Below are positions 29,001-38,000 of a stretch of 64,000 bases of DNA, piece by piece; position 1 is the stretch's first letter, and each line of letters starts with the position of its first letter. The notes below the pieces were generated by a model that saw only the letters and a program-made list of their open reading frames with translations, did no database searches and was not told the DNA's origin. A program made the translations under genes and the position numbers. The stretch is taken from positions 62,001 to 126,000 of the forward strand of contig CAZSQA010000004.1 of NCBI GenBank assembly GCA_964608915.1, read 5' to 3'. The DNA comes from QWQI01 sp964608915 (GTDB lineage Bacteria; Planctomycetota; Planctomycetia; Isosphaerales; Isosphaeraceae).

Positions 29001-32000
29001 GGGACGACCAGCCTGCGCCAGGCGATCGCGAGTGCCAACGTGGTTCCAGGGCAGACGATTACCTTCGACCCGACGGTTTTCACGGACGGTCAGACGATCA
29101 CGTTGACCGGAACCCAGCTTGAGTTGAACGGCAAGACCGGGACGGTGACGATTACGGGTCCGGCGGCGGGCGTGACGGTCAGCGGCGGCGGGCGGAGCCG
29201 GGTGTTTCAGATCGATGCAGGGGCGACGGCCTTTTTCAGCGGTCTGACCATCACGGGCGGCTCGATCACTGGAAATGGCGGCGGCCTGCTCAACAACGGC
29301 ACGGCTACACTGACCAACTGCACCGTGACCGGCAATTCCGCCACCAGTCTGGGGGGCGGTGTGGAGAACGGCGGTACGATCACGCTGACCAACTGCACCA
29401 TCAGCGGTAACTCCGCCTTTCTCGGGGGCGGCATGGATACCGGAGGCGGGAAGGCCGTGCTTACCAACTGCACCATCAGCGGCAACAGGGCCACCAGGGA
29501 TGCAGGCGGTTTCAGTACCTTCCGAGGCACGACGACACTGACCAACTGCACCATCAGCGGCAACAGCGCCTCTCGGAACGCCGGCGGCATCAGGAAATAT
29601 TACGGCACGTTAACGATGACCGGCTGCACCATCAGCGGAAACACTGCCGGCGGCGACGGCGGCGCCCTGAAGGTCTTCGACGGTCAGTTCGGGTACGATA
29701 ACGCCAGCGTGACCACGCTGACCGGTTGCACAATCAGCGGCAACACTGCCAAAAACAAGGGCGGCGGCGTCTACACGGTCCGCGCGGGGCTTCAGTTTTT
29801 TACGGACTGCACGATCAGCGGCAACTCCGCCCGGTTCGGCGGCGGCGTGTACAACTTCTCGCGCATGTCGTTGACCAATTGCTCCGTGAGCGGGAACTCT
29901 GCCGGCGCTGATGGCGGTAGCATCTTTAACCGCAGGCTTATCAACCTGACCACCTGTACCATCAGCGGAAACACCGCCGTCAACAACGGCGGCGGCGTTT
30001 TTAACCGCTCCAGAACTTACCTGACCAACTGTATCGTCACCGAGAACTCCGCCGCATCCGGCGGCGGCCTTTTCAGAATCGGCGGCAAGCAGACGCTGCT
30101 CAACACCGTCGTCGCCGGGAACAAGGCTGTCGGGGTAGTCGGCGGAACTTCTCCGGGAACGGCTCCCGACGTTTTCGACAGCTTCGTGACGTCGCTGGGC
30201 CGCAACCTGATCGGCGTGAGCGACGGCAGCGCGGGCTGGTTCCCCTCGGACTTCATCGGCACGAGTACCCACCCCGTGGTGTACTGGACCGGCTATGGCG
30301 GCAACGCCGACTGGGACACCCCGAGCAACTGGGTGGGCAACGCCGTCCCGGGCCAAAACCCCCTTGTGATCCCCAAGGTCGTGATCCCGAACGGTGTCAC
30401 AGTGCATCACGCCGGGAATACCACCGAGACGATCGACAGCCTGAGCGTCGGCAGCGGGGCGACAGTCATCACATCGGCCGGCAAATTCACGTTCGATGCC
30501 ATGAGTGGGCAGGAGACGGCCACCTTCCTCACGAACCTGATCATGTCCGGCACCGGCTCCGTCGTCGTGAGCGGCGGATCGCTGACCGGTTCCGGCCTGA
30601 TCCGGGGCAATGTCACGAGCTCTGCCCGGGTCAATCCGACGGGCTCGATCGTCATCGGCGGCAGCTTCACCCAGACCACGACCGGAACGATCGAAATCTC
30701 CCTGGCAGGCACGGTCGGCGGCGTCGACTATGGCCAGCTTTACGTGAACGGAGCTGCCACGCTGAACGGCATTTTCAACGTGGCGTTGGCCGCGGGGTTC
30801 GCTCCAGGCGTCAATGACGCGTTCGTGCCGCTTTCGTTCGGTTCGATCGCCGGTGACTTCAGTTCCAAGTTTCTGCCGGGCGGCCTCGGCTTCCTTTTCA
30901 ACGCCAACACTCTGATCCTTCTTCCGTCGGTTGCCGCCACGACCACGTCCGGCGACGCGACGCAGCAGACCGTGCCCCAGGCGACCGTAACGGTTCCCTC
31001 GAACGCCGCGAGGCTGAATCTGGGGAGCCTGCCCGTCGGAGCGACGGTCACTATCAACAGTAACCCTGACGAATCGGCCGTGACCGGCCCGAATCAGAAC
31101 TTCACGGCCATCATTCCCCAGAGTGCGCGGTTCGCGAACCTGGTCGTCAACGGCGGTGCCGCGAGCAATACGAATATCGTCAACGGCTACCTGGGTGCCC
31201 TGACTCTGAACCCCGCGGGCACAGACAACACGTTCATCGCACTCAACACCCAACCGGTGTCCGTACCGACGACGACCGGCGGGAAGATCACCAGCGACAC
31301 GTTCGTGGTGAACCTGAACACGCCAAACGTCGTTCAAACCCCTCTGGGCGTGCCGGGGAGCACCGACCCCAAGGCACTGCTTGACCCCAGCCTGCTCGTG
31401 ACGGGGGCGCTTGCCACGCTCGTGCTCGGTGGCCGGTTTCAGAAAGCGGTCGTAGGCAACGGAGTGACTTTGTATGCCGCCCCCGCAGTGGTGAGCGGTG
31501 GTACGACCGTTCCGGGCACCCGTGTCTTGCTTGTCGGGACCGGCAACAAGGTTTACGGCGCCGCGGGGGCGCTCGTCCAGGCCTACAGCGGCGGCAACAC
31601 GGTGATCCAAAGCTCCGATTCCGCCATCACCTCGATTGTCAACGCCTATGTGGCCACCACCGGGCCCCAGGCACAGAATTATCTCAACAGCGTCCCTGTC
31701 GCCCAGCAGGCGTTTCTCCAGGCGAACGCTGCGGGAATCGCCAAATTCCTGGCAGGCGACGCCTTGAGCCTGGCGGCTTTCCTCCGCAGCAATCCAACAG
31801 CATTTTCGCAGTACCTCGCACTCAACAGCACCGCGCAGCAGGCATTCCTGGCAGGAAACTCGGCCGCCGTCGCGCAGTATCTGGCGACGAACACCGCGGC
31901 GGCATCCGCATACCTCTCCGCCAACTCCGCGGCCGTGACCGCGTTCATCGCCGCAGACCCGGACGCTCAGCAGGCGTTCCTCCGCCAAAACAGCGCGAGC

Positions 32001-35000
32001 GTCGCGGCTTACATCGCCAGCGATTCGACGGCACTGGCTGCCTTTCTGAACGCTGACTCGGGCGGCATCAGCGCGTACATCGCTTCGAACAGTACGGCGC
32101 TCGCTGCATTCTTGCAGGCGAACCCTTCAGCCCCGAACGGTGGTGCCGAACTCCAGGCCTACCTTCGGCAGAACCCGACGCTCCTCAGCTCCTTCCTCAC
32201 CAGCAATCCGACGACACTTCAGACGTATCTGGCCGGAAACTCAACCGCGCTTCTGTCGTACCTCACCGCGAACCCCAGCGCGCTTTCGGCCTACCTGCGA
32301 TCCAACGCGGCGGCGGTCGCTCAATACCTCGCCACCAATCCGGCCGCGCGGCAGGCCTATCTTCAGCAGGCAGGAGCGGAGATTGCGGCCTATCTGGCGA
32401 GCACTCCGGCAGCGAGGCAGGCCTTCCTCTCCGCCGACCCGGCTGGCGTGAGTGCTTACCTCGTATCGGCCTCCTCGCAGAACACGATCGATGCGTTCCT
32501 CGCGACCAACCCGGCCGCGCGATCAGCGTACCTCAACGGCGGCAGCGCCTCGCTTCAGGCTTTCCTGATCGGCGACGGCAGTGCCCTTACGGCCTTTCTC
32601 GATGCAGCCCCGGGTGGCCTGGGTGCATATCTGGCTTCCAGCCCATCCGCGCTCCAGTCCTACCTGTCGGGCAACCCTTCGGCGCTTCAATCCTACATCA
32701 CACAGAACTCGACCGCGATCGGCGCGTACATCGTGGGCAATCCGACAAGCGTTCAGGCCTATCTCTCTGCCGACGTAATTGGCGTCAGTACATACATCGT
32801 CTCGAACCCGAATGCCGTCAGCGCCTATCTGAGAGCGAACCCGGGAGCCACGCAAGCTTATCTTGAGGGAGGAACCACCGGGCTCCTCGCCTTCCTGCAG
32901 GTGAACGCAAGCTCGCTTCAACAGTACATCGCGAGCAACCTTGCGGTCCTCCAGCGGTACCTGGCAAGTGCCCCGGCCGGGCTCCAGCAATACCTCGCCG
33001 CGAACCCGACGGTACTGTCGGGTTACCTCGCCAGTTCTTCCACTGCCTTGCAACAGTACTTGACCAGCGACCCGACGACGCTTCAGACGTACCTGGCATC
33101 GAACGCCACTGCTCTTCAGAGGTATCTGACCGCAAACATCGCCGTACTTCAGCAATACCTCACGGCCAATGCGACGGTGATCGAGCAATACATCGCCGCG
33201 AATCCGACCGCTCTCCAGACGTATCTGACCGCCAACAGCGCGGCCCTTCAGACGTATCTCGCTTCGAATCCGGCGGCTCTGCAGCGATACCTCAACAGCA
33301 GCCCAGCGGTCCTGCAGCAATATCTTTCGAGCTCGCCCGCCGCACTCCAGGGCTATCTTCGTCAGAACAGCGCCGCCGTGGTGCAGTACCTTGCCGGGAG
33401 TGCCTCGGCTCAGGCCGCGTTCCTCCGGCAGAACGCCGCGGGCGTTGCGGCCTATCTCTCAGCGAACTCGACGGCCATCTCGGCGTTCCTGGCGGCAGAC
33501 TCGGCCGGGATCAGCGCGTATATCGCTTCGAACTCGGCCGTGGCCAGCGCCTTCATCGCAAGTAACCCAGCCGCGAGCTCTTCCTATGGCAGCGGAAACG
33601 CGGCGGGCCAGGCAGCCCTTCAGTCCTATCTTCGAGCGAATTCCGCTCTCCTGAGCGGCTTCCTCGTGAGTAACCCGACTACACTCCAGACATACCTGAC
33701 GTCGAGCCCCGCCGTCCTTCAGTCGTATTTCTCGTCGAACCCGGCCGGACTCGCGGCGTACCTGGCTCAAGTCCCCGCAGTCGTCGCTCAGTACATTGCG
33801 AACGACTCCACAGCGCTACAGGCTTTCCTGCTGTCGAACCCGACCGGCATCGCGGCTTACCTCGCAGGCAGTCCAGCCGCTGTGCAGTCATTCCTCCGGC
33901 AAAACGCAACCGGCGTCGCGGCCTACATCGCCAGCAATTCGACGGCATTGTCGGCTTTCCTGAACGCCGACGCGGGCGGCATCAGCGCGTACATCGCCTC
34001 GAACAGTACGGCCCTCGCCGCATTCCTGCAGGCGAATCCGAACGCCCCGAATGGCGGCGCCGAACTCCAGGCCTATCTCCGGCAGAACCCCACGCTCCTA
34101 AGCGCTTTCCTCACGGCAAATCCGGACGTTCTCGGGACTTACCTGGCCGCGAGCCCGGCCTCTCTGGCCCAGTATCTTCAGGCAAACGCATCGGCCCTGC
34201 AGAGCTACCTGGGGCAGAACGCAACGGCGATCGCGCAGTACATCGTCAGCAACCCGGTGGGCCTGCAAGCCTATCTGGCGGCCGATGCTGCGGGCTTCAG
34301 CGCGTTTTTCATTGGCGAAAGCACACTACTGAGCGCTTATCTGGCCAGCAGTGCGTTCACGGGCGATCCCGGGGCAGTCGCCGCGAACGGCTCGGGGACT
34401 CTCCAGGCCTATCTGGCGACCAACCCTTCAAGCATGCAGGTTTACGTCGCGAGCAACCCGGCGATTCTCCAGCAATACATCCGGGCCAACCCGACCGGGC
34501 TCCAGAGATACTTGACCGGCAATAGCGGCATCCTGGCGGCTTACCTCGCCAGCTCGTCTGCTTCACAGCAGGCTTATCTTGCAGTCAACGCCACGGGCAT
34601 CAGCGCTTATCTGACGTCGAACAGCAGCCTCTTGAGCGCGTTCCTGAGTTGGGACACCCTCAGCGGAAACGGTCGAGCCAATGCAGTCTATCAGAGCGGC
34701 GGCTCAGTCGGGTTGCAGACGTACCTGACTGCCGATCCCAGCGACTTGCAGGCTTACATCGCTTGGCAAGGGACGACGAACAATCTGCTGCAGCAGTATC
34801 TGGCGAGCTGCCCCACCGGTCTGGCGCAGTACCTGTCGAGTGCCTCGACTTTCCTCTCGCAGTACATCAGCGCCAACCCGGCGGCTTTGTCGACATTCCT
34901 GACCGACAATCCGGCGATTCTGGTCCAGTACATCCTGGCGAACCCCGCGAGGCTCCAGCAGTATCTGACGGCCAACCCGGCGGTCCTCCAGACCTACCTC

Positions 35001-38000
35001 ACCGCCAACCCGAGCGTTCTTCAACAATTCCTGGCGAGCGACAGCACGCTCCTTCAGCAATATCTCGCCGGCAATCCGGCAGCGCTGTCCCAGTATCTCG
35101 TCAGCAACGCCGCCGCACTCCAGACGTATCTCGAAGGGAACCCGACCGCGCTACTCGAATACCTGCAGAGTTCCCCGACAGCGCTGGCGCAGTACCTGAC
35201 CGCCAATCCCGGCGTGCTCCAACTTTTCCTTCAGAATCATCCCGCATTGCTCGGACAGTTCCTCGCCACCGATTCCTCGCTGCTCCAGCAGTTCCTCCAG
35301 ACGAACCCGGCGATCCTCGAGCAGTTCCTTCACACCGAGGGTGCCACCGGTGCCGCGCGGATCCTCACGGGCTCGCTCCTGAGCAACTTCCGGCTCACCG
35401 TCACGCTGCCGGGGAGCGGTAACCAGGCGACGGGCGGACCACTCTCGACGTTCGACATCGGTACCGACAGCCTCTTCATCGAGTCGATCAATGCGAGCCA
35501 GCTGGCGATGGTGACGCAGGGGATCGCCAGCGGCCTCGCGGCTTCGGCCTTCCGTGTGAGCGTTACCGCGCAGGGGTCGAACAACACTTTGATAGGCGGA
35601 GTGCTCTCCAATTTCACGGTCAGGGGATCGGAAGGCGGTAACACATTCATCATCGAAGACTCCAGCCTGATTGGTCTCCCGTCCGGAACGGTCATTCCCT
35701 CCTCGCTCACCGCGAATTTCAACAGCAACGGCCCCGACGACACGTTCCACTTCGTCGGCGGAGCCTCGGGAAACAGCTTCGGCAGTATCGTCCTGAACGT
35801 GCCGGCCGGTGTGACCGGCGACACGCTCGACTTTTCGAACTTCCAGGGCGGCGGAATCAAGCTCAACCTGGCCGACACCGGCTCACAGATGGTCAACACG
35901 AATGCGAAGCTTCAGCTGACTCTGCCGAATAGCAATGCCTTCATGAAAGTGATCGGCACACCCGCAGGCGACAGCATCACGGGTGGGGGCATCTCGACCA
36001 GGATCAGCCATGGCTCTGCGAACGACCCCAATCCCAACGCATTGCCGGCCGTCTCCCCCGCGAGCGTGAACATTCAGTACGTTGTGCTTAACTTCACCAG
36101 GTTCGCCCCCACTGTGGTCAGCCCAAGCCAGATTTTCCACAACGGCAACGGATTCTATTCGGCGGCCGAGCAGCAGGCGGTCCTCGCAGGGATCGAGAAC
36201 ATCTACGGCCAGTTCAGTTCGTTCGTCAAATTCACGCTGGATCCGGCCGAGATCACCCAGCTTCAGGGCATGAGTCCGGCACAGCTTGCCCAGATCAACC
36301 TGACCCCCGAAGACGTCACGACGCTGGCGAGTCTCGTAGACCCTGTATTCCAAAGCTCCGTGTACAATAATGGAGCGGGCAGCTACGAGACGATCTATTT
36401 CAATGACACGCCCGTATTCAACACCGGCGTGGGCGCCAATGGCGTGAGCGCGAGCGCCACGGCCGTCCTCTCCCAGGGGGCCGTCACCGGGTTCAATATC
36501 AGTGGCGGCTCGGGTTATACGTCGCCGCCGCCAGTCACCCTGGTCAGCGGTGCCGGGGCGGCAGCTTCGGCCATCGTTTCGGGCGGTGCGATCACGGGCA
36601 TCGCAATCACCAGCACCGGCGCGGGTTATACGTCAGCCCCGAAAGTCTCGATCAGCGGTGGCGGCGGCTCAGGTGCGACAGCGACCGCAGTGGTCACTGA
36701 CGGGCAAGTGACCGCGATCAAGATCATCAGCGCGGGCACGGGCTACACCTCCGCCCCGACCATCACGCTGATCAGTGGTTCGGGTGCGACTGCGACCGCG
36801 GTTTTGGGCGTTTCCAATGTGGTCATCGCCAACCCCGGCTCCGGCTACAACTCGGCACCGACCGTCACCATCAGTGGCGGAGGCGGTACAGGCGCGGTAG
36901 CGACCGCGGTCATCTCCGGCGGGCGCGTCACCTCGATCAACATCACCAACCCGGGTACGGGCTACACTTCGCCCCCCACCATCACGCTCACCGGTGGCGG
37001 CTACACTTCCGTCGCGGCTGCGACGCCGGTCCTCACGGTGACGGGGCTCATCGTCACTTCGCCTGGTTCCGGGTACACATCGGAACCCACAGTCATCTTC
37101 GGCACCCCCTCGGCCGGCGGCTTCTCTAACGAAGTGGACTTCGGCAACTTGAACCAGACAACGACGATGCTACTCGATGTGAACGGGTTCCTGGGTTCGG
37201 CGTCGGGACTGATTACCGACTCGTCCGATCTTTCCTTCAACGGGCTGTCCAATTTCGTCAACATGTCTGTCACGATCGCGGCACACGAACTGGGGCACAC
37301 GCTCGGTCTGGAGCACTCGGGCTCGCTTGGCCCCATCGGATTCGGGATCGCCAACCCGCCGGGATCGAGCGCCTATTACCCAGCTTACGCGGGCAAAACC
37401 GGCGCCTTCACGACGCAGGGGGACTTGATGGCGTCACCAGCATCGGTGGGATCGAGTCTGGCCAACGCGGCTGCCGGGATGGCGCAACTCGGTGCACGAG
37501 ACGCGATCAACCTGGCGTTCATCACCGGCGGGACCACGGTGGCCTCGAACTCCACTGACCCATCGAACCCGAATTGGAACGGCATGCCCACGCCGACAGT
37601 CGCAGCGGCCCCGGCAGTGACGAGCCCTGTCACGCTTTCAGGCGTGGGGACGGTGACCGCCCAGCCGGTGAATCTCTACACCCTTGACGTACCGAACCCG
37701 ATCACCACCGGCTTCGACGCCAACAAGACATTCGATGTCTCCGCCGTCAACATCGTCGGGTATCTCGGCGGTTCGGCGCCCGTGCTCGACGGTAACGGCA
37801 ACCCGATCGTCAACCCCGCCACGGGCAAACCTTACACGGCGACCACAGCCAATTACTACACGTTCACGGGCGCGGCTGGCCAGCTCATGAGCTTCCATGT
37901 GAAGTCGGCCTCGATCTCGTCGATCAAGAACCCTGTCGACGCGACGCTGAGGATTTTCGGGCCGAACGGTGAGGTAATCGCCTTCAACGATGATCAGTTC

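Noticed and set aside
29610..31988. A 792-codon minus-strand open frame opposite the giant gene
   Set aside because: It is the antisense reading of repeat-rich coding DNA. Its product has only low-complexity Gly/Arg/Val runs and no ribosome binding site. The plus-strand frame is clearly the gene.
31665..35333. CRISPR-like or satellite array because of the regular 33-base period
   Set aside because: The units have no unique spacers, vary at codon third positions, and stay in one reading frame, so the period is a protein repeat.
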